Assembly (NCBI GenBank): GCA_028284955.1
Contig: JANQQS010000005.1
Coordinates: forward strand, 65,946-129,945
Length of the DNA: 64,000 nt
Source of the DNA: Myxococcota bacterium
GTDB lineage: Bacteria > Myxococcota_A > Polyangia > Polyangiales > Houyiibacteriaceae
Direction of reading: 5' to 3'
Below the pieces are notes generated by a model, which made no database searches, was not told where the DNA came from, and saw nothing but the letters and a program-made list of their open reading frames with translations. Shown in pieces: positions 18,200-27,165 of this stretch. The translations under genes and the position numbers were made by a program. Each line of letters opens with the position of its first letter. The first letter of the stretch is position 1.

Positions 18200-18352
18200 C
18201 TAGGCATCGACGGCAAGCAGGTCGCATTTTTGCAGAGTACCTTCGCCTCCGACGACTTGGCGTTTCTCTGTTTCGGTCAGCGCTTCGCCCAGGGATTCGA
18301 GAAGCTCTTTGGCGCGCTCGACTGATTCCATTTGCTTTTTCTTTCGGTCCAT
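18200..18352 (-). CDS. Small peptide with double-glycine leader; RiPP/bacteriocin-like precursor candidate
   Basis: The peptide has 50 residues. The second of two consecutive ATGs is chosen because GGAG lies 5 bases upstream. The N-terminal 36 residues are a charged amphipathic helix ending LTETEKRQVVGG. Counting back from the GG this gives L at -12, E at -8 and V at -4, the pattern of leaders cut by C39 peptidases; only -7 (Lys) departs. The predicted core EGTLQKCDLLAVDA is 14 residues with one Cys. The PaaK-like enzyme gene is next downstream. No C39 transporter is in the window, so the maturation route is unknown. Confidence 0.6.
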   Translation of the reverse strand: MDRKKKQMESVERAKELLESLGEALTETEKRQVVGGEGTLQKCDLLAVDA

Positions 18353-18535
18353 CATGTCTCCTTGCAAACGATTCACGTGTGACCCGCGACTCGCTCCCCA
18401 GAGCGCCGCAAGCCCACGCAGCATGACTCTCTGAGCTTCGAGCGAGCGAAACAAGTCATCAATCCGAACGCAAAGGTCAGCTCTGATGACCTTTGCCGCT
18501 CGGCCAATCTGTCGGCGGCCGACCCGTTGATGGAC

Positions 18536-18699
18536 TAGCCCGGATATTTCACAAGATCCGCGAAGATCGCGCAGCGATTCGGAATCACAAACGGTTTTCG
18601 GATCGAAGGGAATACACTTTGTATTTTCGAGATTCGAAAACCGTTTGTGGTTTCGAAGGGCAAGCGAGGTTCATGGATTCTTGTGAAATATCCGGGCTA
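18536..18699. mobile_element. MITE-like element with 21-bp perfect terminal inverted repeats
   Basis: The ends TAGCCCGGATATTTCACAAG(A) at 18536-18556 and the exact reverse complement at 18679-18699 enclose 122 bases. A second inverted repeat is nested inside (CACAAACGGTTTTCG at 18586-18600 and its complement at 18635-18649). It has no coding capacity. Both ends are TA, compatible with a TA target. The right end supplies the TAG stop of the HAD-LysR gene. Its length (164 bp) and structure suggest a non-autonomous transposon or a structured repeat. Confidence 0.75.
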
Positions 18700-20787
18700 A
18701 TCGTCGACGGGGTGGTCGCTCGCTGCCGTCAACACGGCCCATACTGCTTCGGATCGAGCGTTCATGACGCTCCCCGATCGCCGCACAACAAAAATGCCCA
18801 TTTCAGGAGCTGTCGCAGATTCTGCAGAGTCGCCTGTTCGTTCCCCGTTTTGGTCATTGATGACGGTCAGACCAGCGCCGTATACGCGCACAAACGTCGC
18901 AGGAAAGACGGCCGCGGCCAGATGGTTGCGCACCAGCAGAAGCGCTACATCGGCGTTCTCAACCGGCCGTAACGTAGGTCCGGACGGTTCATCCGTGCGT
19001 CCCCACGCTGACCGCAGCCACGCCTGTTCGAGCTCGTCGTCTGTATGGTACGTCGCAAAGCAAAGCGCGCTCGGCACGCCCCCTGAGTCGCCGCATCGAG
19101 CAAGATATTCCCGCGTTGCAACGGCTACGAGCTTCTCTCGACGGATCAATATCGACTCAAAAAGATTCGAGCGCGCGTCGTCACACCAAATCGCAATGTC
19201 CACCGTTCCGTTCGCGAGGGCCGCGTGCGCTTCTCGGTCATTCATCGATGCACATTGAACGTCGATATCGGGGTGTGCTTTCGCGAGCTCGATTTGCTGC
19301 GCGCGCATCCACAGCGGCGCCACCGCGCCACACAGCGCCAGCGCCACCGGGCCCTCTTTATCTCGATGAACGGCCACGACCTCTCGAAGCGCATCGTCGA
19401 TGCGCCGAAACTCCCGAGTGATCGAGGCATGCAAAGCCCGTCCTGAACGCGTGGGTCGAGCTTGGCGGCCGACCCGCTCGAAAAGCGGAACGCCGAGTTG
19501 GCCTTCGAGCGTTTTGATCTGCTGACTCAATGCCGTGCGCGCAATGCCGCAGCGTGCCGCCGCGAGATCAAAGGTAGGCCCATGCGCCGCCTCCACGAAC
19601 GTACGAAGCAAATCGTAGTTCACGGGCACGGGCTCAGCTCGCCGCCTCCGTGGCATAAACACTTTGGATTTTCGCCCCTCGCCCTTCTCGAAGAGCATTC
19701 GCTGGTCGCAAAGATGATGATAGAGCGTCGGGTCTGGCCGAGTCAGCGCCGAAAAGTCTTGCGGATCCGCAAACCCAAACCGACACAGCGCAGCGAGTAC
19801 GCCCGCCGACGCGGGAAGCTCAGACCGGAAGAGGTGGTGAGGATAGCGGCGGTCGTCGCGTCGCACAGCCGGCGCGCTTGCCACGGAGTTACCATGCCGC
19901 AGCACGTCTTGCTCCACGTTGCGCGGAACCGCACGAATGTTGAATGCACTGGTCAAGGCGGAGAAATCCAAGCCGCTGTCCCCGAAGTAGAACTTCCGCG
20001 CAGTCGCTCTGTGATCTGCGGGCGAACCCGTTTTTTGATCCGACGAAGCTCGCGCGCGTAGCACCGCGCTGGCATACACAAATGCGTTTTCTTTGCCCCC
20101 ATGCATCGGCAAAAAATCGATATTGTGCTGCCCGGCAAATGGCTCCTCATGTTTGATGTCGGAGCAGGTCACCAGCACGTCGACCCCTTCGAGCGCCCGT
20201 ACTGCGCGCTGTAGAGAAGCCAGTAGCCTCTGCAGATGCGCCCGATCAAAACCGCGCGTGTCCGCGTAGAAGCTCTGCTTGAGCTCGTGACATCGATCGT
20301 CGCCGGCGCGGATATTTTCCGCGTATTCATCGTGGGGCACCGCGCGAATGCCCGCGTCGCGAAACGCGCGAAACGCCGCGTCTCGAATGGCCTTATAGTC
20401 GAACTGCTTCAGCAGTTCGCGGCGCCAAGCCTTGTCGAGCCGATAGCCCCCCTTGCCATCGGCAAAGCGCACCGAAGAGCCGATGTCGCAGATGACAAAA
20501 TCCATGGCCGGGATGCCAAAACGTTGCCAATCCCGTTTGAGCATCTTCCAGGAGCGCGCGGTCACGATCCCCACTCGTGCACCTCGCTCGCGTGCACGCT
20601 GTAGCGAAACGCATACTTCGGGCAAGCAAAGCTGTGACTGGTCGACGTCTTCAGACGAGAAGAAGTCGATATCTTCAGATGAGAGAAAATCGTCTCGCGG
20701 AGCCACCAAGGTCCAATCGAAACTCAATCCCAGCATGTCCTGCGCCGGTTCCACCGAATGGAACCGTAGCCGAAAAACTGCCGCCAT
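18697..20787 (-). CDS. HAD phosphatase-like / LysR regulator fusion protein
   Basis: A single 696-codon frame. Residues 18-300 look like a sucrose-phosphatase-type HAD domain: GLSFDWTLV (motif I, shortened from DxDGT), VGIVTARS (motif II), HGGKENAFVYA (motif III region) and YFGDSGLDFSAL (motif IV). After a linker, residues 390-450 form a LysR helix-turn-helix (LLRTFVEAAHG, ALSQQIKTLEGQLGVPLFER, PTRSGRAL), followed by a LysR effector domain to the end. The acidic loop DFLSSEDIDFFSSEDVDQ is a small internal repeat. The compact motif I casts doubt on phosphatase activity, so the HAD part may sense a sugar-phosphate. The stop codon is provided by the adjacent inverted-repeat element. The fusion is unusual; both domain calls are fairly secure. 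Confidence 0.82.
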   Translation of the reverse strand: MAAVFRLRFHSVEPAQDMLGLSFDWTLVAPRDDFLSSEDIDFFSSEDVDQSQLCLPEVCVSLQRARERGARVGIVTARSWKMLKRDWQRFGIPAMDFVICDIGSSVRFADGKGGYRLDKAWRRELLKQFDYKAIRDAAFRAFRDAGIRAVPHDEYAENIRAGDDRCHELKQSFYADTRGFDRAHLQRLLASLQRAVRALEGVDVLVTCSDIKHEEPFAGQHNIDFLPMHGGKENAFVYASAVLRARASSDQKTGSPADHRATARKFYFGDSGLDFSALTSAFNIRAVPRNVEQDVLRHGNSVASAPAVRRDDRRYPHHLFRSELPASAGVLAALCRFGFADPQDFSALTRPDPTLYHHLCDQRMLFEKGEGRKSKVFMPRRRRAEPVPVNYDLLRTFVEAAHGPTFDLAAARCGIARTALSQQIKTLEGQLGVPLFERVGRQARPTRSGRALHASITREFRRIDDALREVVAVHRDKEGPVALALCGAVAPLWMRAQQIELAKAHPDIDVQCASMNDREAHAALANGTVDIAIWCDDARSNLFESILIRREKLVAVATREYLARCGDSGGVPSALCFATYHTDDELEQAWLRSAWGRTDEPSGPTLRPVENADVALLLVRNHLAAAVFPATFVRVYGAGLTVINDQNGERTGDSAESATAPEMGIFVVRRSGSVMNARSEAVWAVLTAASDHPVDD

Positions 20788-20877
20788 GGCCGAGATTTTC
20801 GAATCGCCGAGCCGTCATATTCCCAGGGCCGATGAGCTCGTAGGCAAACGATCGGTCAGCCGAGCAACTCGCACGAT

Positions 20878-20937
20878 CACCCGTTGCATAACCGACGGTC
20901 GCATAACCGACAGTCGCATAACCGCCCGTTGCATAAC
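20878..20937. repeat. Tandem array, four 15-bp units (CGACAGTCGCATAAC)
   Basis: Four head-to-tail units, two differing only at one base, lie in the 160-base gap between the matrixin stop and the HAD-LysR start. In the transcribed direction (minus) they sit upstream of HAD-LysR and could hold operator repeats. Confidence 0.85.
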
Positions 20938-20947
20938 GACAGTCGCG

Positions 20948-22459
20948 CTATCGACGACGACGTCGCCGCAGCGCAAACCCTACCGCCACACAAGCCATCC
21001 CCCAGACTCCGAACGCCACGGAGTGTGACTTGCGTCCGCTCGACTGCAGACCAACTGCGCAGCCGCCTCCCGAATCGCCCGAACCATCGGCTGACCCCGC
21101 CCCGCTTCCTCCATCCACGCCAGACGAACCGTTTTCTCCCGACTCGCCAGGCGATCCAGGGTTGCGCGCACTGCAGTCGGCGCGACATCGCCCTGATTCA
21201 GAATCGGAGTTGAGCGAACCGTCGTCGCATGCTTCACCATCATCGGTGACCGCATCGCCGCAAGACGGATTGCGACAAGTGGAGCGACAGCGGTCAGGAT
21301 CGAAATCGCTGATGTCCGCGCCGCTATCGCATTCTTCGTCGCCTTCGACCTTGCCATCGCCGCAGCGAACGCAGCTGCCCTCTCCGGGCGCGCAAAACCG
21401 TGAGCCTACCCGTTCGGCGCAGAACTGACCCGTCGGACAGTCGCAATCGCCAGCGCATCGTGAAGTGCATGCCCCCATCAAGCACACATGACTTTCGCAA
21501 TCCTTGCCCGTAGAACAGGCTGCGCCGACCGCCCCCGGCCCGGGCGGCCAACAGACTCCCGCCGGCGCCGCACCCACCGGCAAACACGAAGTGCCCCCGC
21601 CGCATTGCGACGCCGCGCCGGTACGGTCACACGCGCGCGAACAATACTGCCGAGGCGCACCGGTGACGCCCTGACACACCAGCCCCGTAGCGCAACGCAT
21701 CATGGCATTGCATTCCGTACCGATGCCGCCCGGCGGAACAGGCATACAGCTCATGCCCGTGCACGCCGATCGGTAACATTGTGTATCTGCAGAACATAAC
21801 GCCGCGCCCACAGGATAGTTCGCCACCGCGCCCGCCTTGTCGGCATCGCTCAGCGAAGCTCGGTCGCCCACCTGAGCAAACATCATCGCATCGGCTCGTG
21901 CGCTATGGCCAAGCCCGAGCGCATGACCCAACTCATGCAGCAGCACGCCCTCCAGATTGGCGCCACTGCCCCATTGGTGGTCGACGCCGTTGATCACAAT
22001 GTCGGTTTCGATCAGCGTCGTATTGTCGTTGGGGTTGAGAAAGCGAATCGCCGCCCCCAGCGCCCCCGCCCCCGAATGCGCGCTCGCGCCCGGCGGATTC
22101 CATGCGCTTTGTTCCCACGACACCACGTTTCGACCATCGCGTACGCTGAGCGACGACGACGCTGCCGCCTCGCCTGCATACGACGCGCGAAACCCGCTCC
22201 CCGCCGCGTTCCACTGCTCGATCGCTCGCTGAAGCGCCGCCACCGCTCGATCGGCGCCCTCCTCCGCGTTCGTCAGGTCGATATAAAACGGCACCGGCGT
22301 GGCGCGCCATTTGCGGTTGTCGAGTTTGAAATCTTGAGCGGCCGACTGAAGCGGAAGGAGGCACCCCAACCACGCGACCGCGATCCAAATGAAGCGAGAA
22401 CGCTCGAACGCTCGCGCCAGGCGCTTGGCCCATCGATTCGCAACTTCTGATCGATCCAT
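20948..22459 (-). CDS. Matrixin-like zinc metalloprotease with MYXO-CTERM-type tail
   Basis: The protein has 503 residues. Signal peptide with cleavage near QSAAQ. The protease domain spans about residues 45-215 with zinc motif HELGHALGLGH at 175-185 and a downstream Met turn (DAMMFAQ), typical of M10 matrixins. A Cys-rich region follows (about residues 220-420) with CGDGKVEGDEECD and CGDAVTDDGEACDDG, the disulfide-rich repeats common in myxobacterial exoproteins. A Gly/Ser/Asp linker leads to GGGC, then a hydrophobic segment (VAFGVWGMACVAVGFAL) and RRRRRR, matching a MYXO-CTERM surface-sorting signal. GGGAG lies 5 bases before the ATG. It is a predicted surface-anchored or released protease. 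Confidence 0.93.
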   Translation of the reverse strand: MDRSEVANRWAKRLARAFERSRFIWIAVAWLGCLLPLQSAAQDFKLDNRKWRATPVPFYIDLTNAEEGADRAVAALQRAIEQWNAAGSGFRASYAGEAAASSSLSVRDGRNVVSWEQSAWNPPGASAHSGAGALGAAIRFLNPNDNTTLIETDIVINGVDHQWGSGANLEGVLLHELGHALGLGHSARADAMMFAQVGDRASLSDADKAGAVANYPVGAALCSADTQCYRSACTGMSCMPVPPGGIGTECNAMMRCATGLVCQGVTGAPRQYCSRACDRTGAASQCGGGTSCLPVGAAPAGVCWPPGPGAVGAACSTGKDCESHVCLMGACTSRCAGDCDCPTGQFCAERVGSRFCAPGEGSCVRCGDGKVEGDEECDSGADISDFDPDRCRSTCRNPSCGDAVTDDGEACDDGSLNSDSESGRCRADCSARNPGSPGESGENGSSGVDGGSGAGSADGSGDSGGGCAVGLQSSGRKSHSVAFGVWGMACVAVGFALRRRRRR

Positions 22460-22545
22460 GACAACTCCCGGCGCAAGGGAGTTAAGCTAGCACGTTTGCA
22501 CAAACGCGCCGGCAGACCCCTCACGCGAACCGCCGGGGAACCACA

Positions 22546-23415
22546 CTACAGGTCTTGTACGCCTTCCGGTTTTGTCGCAATTCGGACAGCGGGCGGTCTT
22601 GCGACATCGGGGTTGCATTCCTTGAACGTTACTGGCTTTCCGTCGCATGTATCGTTTGGATCGAGCATCGCTGTTGATAGCGTAACGTCTACCGACTGTG
22701 GCCGATAGTACTGCCCCGTCGTGCCCGCGCGCAGCGTGATATTTCCTCCGAGCGAAAACGTGATTCCAAACACCGAAACAGATGACGCTTTCTGCGCCTG
22801 ACTACTAGTCAACGCCCGTCCGACCACATTACGGTGCGCGGCGGGTACGAGGCTTGGTTCCGCGACCGACAATTTGATTCTGCGAATGTATGCGGCGTGT
22901 TGCGTTGGGTCCACGTCAACTTGCCAACCCTGAGAAAGCTCGTTTAACAGGCGGTTGCTCGACTCAATGCTGATGGAGAGCACGCCAAGCCACGTATTGG
23001 CCCTCGTGGCCTGCGGTTCTGTGCTGCTGAGCTGTTGGTTCGCTCGTGTCTGCATGTTGACGAGCGTCTGCTGCAGCGTGGCCAAGGAGTTATCAAACGG
23101 CTGGGTTGCCCCCGTCGTGCCTCGGAACGTATCGCTTTGCACTAAGTCGTCACATAACACCGCGTGTGTGGCGGTGAAAAATTCAAACGCCAATTTTTTG
23201 ACCGAGTCACTACACGCAGCTCTCTCGAATTGCCGGACGGTCAACGGAGACGTCGCCTGCTTCGCGACTTCACCTTCGCCCTCACCTGTCTGCGCGGCGC
23301 ATCCGACGCAAGCCATCGCCACCAACGCTCCGCACCATCCCGATGCGCGGACACGCGACATACGTTGCTGAATGAACGAACGTGGATGAATGAAAGAAGC
23401 TCGTTCGATGCGCAT
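22546..23415 (-). CDS. Lipoprotein of unknown function
   Basis: The protein has 289 residues. The ATG has GGGGAG 6 bases upstream. The lipobox CVGC gives mature CAAQTGEGEGEVAK, an acidic tether. The body is mostly helical (SLATLQQTLVNMQTRANQQL and SIESSNRLLNELSQGW) with a C-terminal beta part (VSVFGITFSLGGNITLRAG). Four Cys remain in the mature body. No family is recognised. It lies upstream of, and in the same direction as, the matrixin gene, 86 bases away. Confidence 0.8.
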   Translation of the reverse strand: MRIERASFIHPRSFIQQRMSRVRASGWCGALVAMACVGCAAQTGEGEGEVAKQATSPLTVRQFERAACSDSVKKLAFEFFTATHAVLCDDLVQSDTFRGTTGATQPFDNSLATLQQTLVNMQTRANQQLSSTEPQATRANTWLGVLSISIESSNRLLNELSQGWQVDVDPTQHAAYIRRIKLSVAEPSLVPAAHRNVVGRALTSSQAQKASSVSVFGITFSLGGNITLRAGTTGQYYRPQSVDVTLSTAMLDPNDTCDGKPVTFKECNPDVARPPAVRIATKPEGVQDL

Positions 23416-23675
23416 TGCGCTCTCCCCTGAAAAGTAAGCTGCCCGGCGCGCTAAACGTAGTCGCGCGATCGTTTGAGATCAAGCTCCCGGCGCTCGGGTA
23501 ACCATAGACTTTTGTGCGTTGTCTGACGCTTTGTCCCTGTCTTGAGACAAAACAAACCTCGCTACAGGACCACCACTGCGCAGCCCTTCCGCGCGACCTT
23601 TCCGCACAAGTGAGACGCGTTGTAGAAGTCTTCGCGCGAAAAACTTCAATGTCCAATTTCAGTCGTCGAAATTTG

Positions 23676-23709
23676 CCTTCGACAAATCGTCTTTTCGGTT
23701 TGTCGAAGG
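23676..23709. promoter_or_regulatory. Inverted repeat in a 431-base divergent intergenic region
   Basis: The region 23416-23846 between divergent lipoprotein genes holds no credible gene. It contains an 11-base perfect inverted repeat (CCTTCGACAAA and TTTGTCGAAGG, 12-base spacer) and a shorter one (TTTGCGC / GCGCAAA near 23781-23801). These may be operators or transcript hairpins. It is AT-richer than the flanking genes. Confidence 0.5.
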
Positions 23710-23846
23710 TTCTAAAAACTTTGCGGTTCAGTGAAACAAAGTGTGGATTACGCGCTTTCCGCACGGTAGGTTGATGGCCCTTTGCGCAAGCGACGCGCAA
23801 AGCGATCAGCGTTTGGACACATACCCGTTTGGACAGGAGGAGTTAG

Positions 23847-24308
23847 ATGCATTCCGTAGTAGATACCAAACCGATGAGCCAACACACCCACCGTGGACCG
23901 TTCGCAGGCCTTGTAGCGGCATGCGCCCTCGCCCTGAGCGTGGCCGGCTGCGCAGGTGAAGTCGTCGAGCCCACCGACGAATCGATCACCGGATCAGCCG
24001 AAGAACTTACCGCCAGGCAGTCTTCGGTAAGCCGCTCGTCGATTCTCGAGTCGCGAAGAAACTTCGTCAGCCGAAGCTCGACAAGCTCCTCGAGCTCGAG
24101 CAGCAGCAGCAGTGTTACCTCGACCAACGGTTCCAGCTCCAGCGCTCGCAGCTGCGCCAGCTCGACCGCCGATCTCCGCGTCACCTGCTTCACCGACGCG
24201 ACCGGCGCCTACAACTGCACCTGCATGTTCCCCCTTGAGCGGCGAACCACCACCTGCACGCAAGAGCCCGTGGCGGATGCGTGTACTTCCGGCTGCTGCT
24301 TCAACTAG
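23847..24308 (+). CDS. Ser-rich lipoprotein with Cys-rich C-terminus
   Basis: The protein has 153 residues. AGGAGG lies 6 bases before the ATG. Lipobox VAGC, mature CAGEVVEPTDE (acidic tether). The middle is an almost uninterrupted serine tract of about ten residues within an SR/ST-rich stretch, encoded by mixed TCG/AGC codons. The last 50 residues carry eight Cys (VTCFTDATGAYNCTC, ACTSGCC), probably a small disulfide module. The serine tract would be a flexible surface linker. No family is recognised. Confidence 0.82.
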   Translation: MHSVVDTKPMSQHTHRGPFAGLVAACALALSVAGCAGEVVEPTDESITGSAEELTARQSSVSRSSILESRRNFVSRSSTSSSSSSSSSSVTSTNGSSSSARSCASSTADLRVTCFTDATGAYNCTCMFPLERRTTTCTQEPVADACTSGCCFN

Positions 24309-24431
24309 CGCAGGGGGAACGGTATTGAACACGGCGCTCGCGCTCTGTGGTCGCCGTGTTTCGTGTTGCTCTCCGCACGATTAGAGCTAGTTTCGAGGCG
24401 AAGCAAAAACCCGAATCGACAAGGAAGTACG

Positions 24432-25007
24432 ATGATTCGATTTACCTTTGCCCTCGCGCTCGCGGGCTTCGCCTGGGGATGCACCTCTTCGGTGACCGAT
24501 TCCTCCGCCGATGAGAATAACGAAAAGCAAACTCTGACGTCCTTGAGTTGCACCGCGCTCTACTCCTCGCAAAGCAGCAGCTCCCAGTGCAGCATTCGGT
24601 TTGTCGAAGGCGAAAAGAGAGTCGCCGCGCAGCCAAGCACGGTCAGAGCCACGACCCTCGCCCTGCGAACCGGCGACCAGTTTTATTGTGAACACCAGGT
24701 CGTAGGAACAACCGCAGTGTCAGACTCCCTCAGTTTGTCTCAGCAGCGCCAGTTTGGGACAGTCAGCGTTCCATGCGGCGCGGCAATCCAAGTCTACGTC
24801 TTTGACAAGACCGGACACGGGGTACGCCTGGTGTCCTCGGACGGGACGATTCACCTTGAGGCCAGCGCCGAGTTGATAAGCCAATTGACCGTCGCCTCGA
24901 TGCGTCTCACCACTAGCGAACACGCGCGAATAGGTTTGGATATCTGCCCGATAGGCCACGCGAAAACCGACTGCTTCGACGAACAAGTGGCAGGCAATCC
25001 ACGCTAG
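24432..25007 (+). CDS. Lipoprotein of unknown function
   Basis: The protein has 191 residues from the ATG of MIRFTFALA, which has AAGGA 6 bases upstream; the frame opens 69 bases earlier without such a site. Lipobox WGC, mature CTSSVTDSSADENNE. The body is beta-rich, with three Cys in the first third and two near the end. It follows the Ser-rich lipoprotein by 123 bases on the same strand. The next 250 bases to 25259 hold nothing I can identify. Confidence 0.78.
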   Translation: MIRFTFALALAGFAWGCTSSVTDSSADENNEKQTLTSLSCTALYSSQSSSSQCSIRFVEGEKRVAAQPSTVRATTLALRTGDQFYCEHQVVGTTAVSDSLSLSQQRQFGTVSVPCGAAIQVYVFDKTGHGVRLVSSDGTIHLEASAELISQLTVASMRLTTSEHARIGLDICPIGHAKTDCFDEQVAGNPR

Positions 25008-25259
25008 CTTCACCAAGTAAGCGAGGGCACAAATCCACAATCTGACTGCGGATCGATGCCCGATCCGTACTACGGCCGCTCGCTGCGTGCGCAGCTTCAG
25101 CGTGCGACTCCGTTCGCCAACTGGCTCACTGGCTCTCCGCGGTCCGAACTTAATCCACGTCCGCGCGTTGTTTCTTGTCGAACCCGGCTTGCCTTAGTTG
25201 TGATGTAGAAATAAAATTGAAACATTGCTGCGTTTCAAGAGGATCGCAGGTAGGGGGGC

Positions 25260-27110
25260 ATGGTCTCGAAGCGAACGCGGAAGCGGACCCGCTATGGGTT
25301 CGGTAGCGCAGGATGTGTGCGCGCAGGTTTTTTCGGTTCTGAGTGTTTCCATTCTGGGTTTCTCAGTTCGGGATTTCTCACATGGTTTCTCTTCGCCGTC
25401 GCAAGCAGCGCATGTTCGCCGAGTTCGGGTCATGTGTTGGCGGTCGAGCTGCGTACCGATCTCGTGGCCGAAGAAGAGTTCGACCAGCTTCGACTGACTC
25501 TATTTCCCCTCGGTGACGACGGTCGCTCGACACGAGAAACGTTTTCGGCGCAACCAGGCGGCTACTTGCCGGCCGCGCGGGTCGGCGACCTCGAAGGCAT
25601 CACGCCCGGCAACTATCGACTCGAAATGAGCGTGTCGAACTCGTCGAACGGGCGCATCGTGACCGAACGACCGGTGCTCGTGCAGGTCGAGAGCAATCTC
25701 AGCGTGACGGTGCCGATCACCCGCTCGTGTGTCGAAGTGGCGTGCCCGCCGCGGGACGATCCCGAGAAAATCGCATGCCTGGGGGGACAATGCGTCGACC
25801 CCCGCTGTAGCGTGGAGGCGCCTCAGTTTTGCGGCGATGCGCTCTGCACGAACGACGCAGACTGCGCGATCGAATCTTCATGCGCGCAGGGCGAATGCGT
25901 GCTCGGAGTGTGCTGGGCCGTATCGACCGGCGAAACTTGCCCAGACCCCGCCGAATGGTGCCATCCCGAACGCGGCTGCTCGATGCGCACGGTGCTTGAG
26001 GACGGTGGCATGAGCATCGTGGACGGCGGAACCATGATGGATGCCAGCGTCGGTGACGGAGGCATGACGGTCGACGGGGGCATGGCCGAATGGACTCCCA
26101 CCAACTTTCCTGAACACCTTCTTCTTGCCGGGACCGGACCGCTAGAAATCGCCGGCGCGATGATGCTCGATACCGATACTGGCGAAGTGCTCAATGCGAG
26201 CATGACGCCGGTCGCCACGCCGGGGGTGGTGTTCTCCCCCATTCAACAAAGCGTCACCCCTGGCGTAAAAGAGCTGGGCGTGTTTTCGGCGCGGTCGTTT
26301 TCCATTTTGGGCGGCGGCTCGCTTCGCGTTCGAGGTTCTCGAGCGCTTGTCATCGCGACTTCAGGCGACATCATCGTCGATGGCGTCATCGACGCCAGCG
26401 GAGGCTTGCCGTCGCAGTGGTCGCCAGGGCCGGGCGGCTATCGTGGCGGACGCCCCGGCCAGCCCGCAGAAGGGCCCGGCGCGACTCCGGGCGCAGGCGC
26501 AGGCGCGGGCCACGTGCACGCCGGCGGCGCGTCGCCCGGCAGCCCGGGCGGACCGATCGCCGGATCCCCCGCGCTTAATCCGCTCGCGGGCGGGTCGGGC
26601 GGGTCGTTTGGATCGGCCAATGACGACAGCCTAAGCGGCGGTGGAGGTGGCGGCGCGGTGCAGCTTTCGGCCCTCGGTCGCGTGCGCGTAACGGCTATTG
26701 GAGGCATCAACGTCGGCGGCGCAGGCGGGGGCGGCTTGTCTGGCGTCATGGGTCGATGCTCAGGCGGAGGCGCAGGCGGCTCAGTGCTCATCGAAGGTAG
26801 CGACGTCGAAATCCTAGGCACCGTCGCCGCCAATGGGGGCGGCGGTGGAGGAAACGCGTTTTTCGAGCCCGCAGTCGGTCAAAGCGGTCAGCTGAGCGGA
26901 ACGCCCGCCGTAGGCGGCATGGGCCTTGTCGTCAATGGCGGCAACGGCGGCGCAGGCGCGACGGCGCCTACGGACGGCACCCGCGAGATCGATTCTATAG
27001 GCGGCGGAGGCGGCAGCGGCGGGCGCGTTCGCGTGCGCTCGGTCAATCCGCCTGCCCTCAGCGGCACGATCTCACCGACCGCCGGGCTGCAAGTCGACAC
27101 GATTCCCTAG
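25260..27110 (+). CDS. Lipoprotein with shared N-terminal domain and Gly-rich beta-helix-like body
   Basis: The protein has 616 residues. The N-terminus is hydrophobic with FAVASSAC as a probable lipobox after a long leader. Residues about 60-190 form the same type of domain as in the lipoprotein at 8138 (HVLAVELRTDL, then SCVEVACPP and GGQCVDPRC), with about ten Cys. After an Asp/Gly linker comes a large glycine-rich region (SLRVRGSRALVIATSGDIIVD, then long runs of Gly, Ala, Pro). It probably folds as a collagen- or PGRS-like parallel beta structure, as in other myxobacterial surface proteins. No catalytic motif is evident. Confidence 0.8.
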   Translation: MVSKRTRKRTRYGFGSAGCVRAGFFGSECFHSGFLSSGFLTWFLFAVASSACSPSSGHVLAVELRTDLVAEEEFDQLRLTLFPLGDDGRSTRETFSAQPGGYLPAARVGDLEGITPGNYRLEMSVSNSSNGRIVTERPVLVQVESNLSVTVPITRSCVEVACPPRDDPEKIACLGGQCVDPRCSVEAPQFCGDALCTNDADCAIESSCAQGECVLGVCWAVSTGETCPDPAEWCHPERGCSMRTVLEDGGMSIVDGGTMMDASVGDGGMTVDGGMAEWTPTNFPEHLLLAGTGPLEIAGAMMLDTDTGEVLNASMTPVATPGVVFSPIQQSVTPGVKELGVFSARSFSILGGGSLRVRGSRALVIATSGDIIVDGVIDASGGLPSQWSPGPGGYRGGRPGQPAEGPGATPGAGAGAGHVHAGGASPGSPGGPIAGSPALNPLAGGSGGSFGSANDDSLSGGGGGGAVQLSALGRVRVTAIGGINVGGAGGGGLSGVMGRCSGGGAGGSVLIEGSDVEILGTVAANGGGGGGNAFFEPAVGQSGQLSGTPAVGGMGLVVNGGNGGAGATAPTDGTREIDSIGGGGGSGGRVRVRSVNPPALSGTISPTAGLQVDTIP

Positions 27111-27165
27111 GCCGACGCGATATTGCCGAACGCGATTCGCATTGTGCTACCGAGAATCCACCGCG

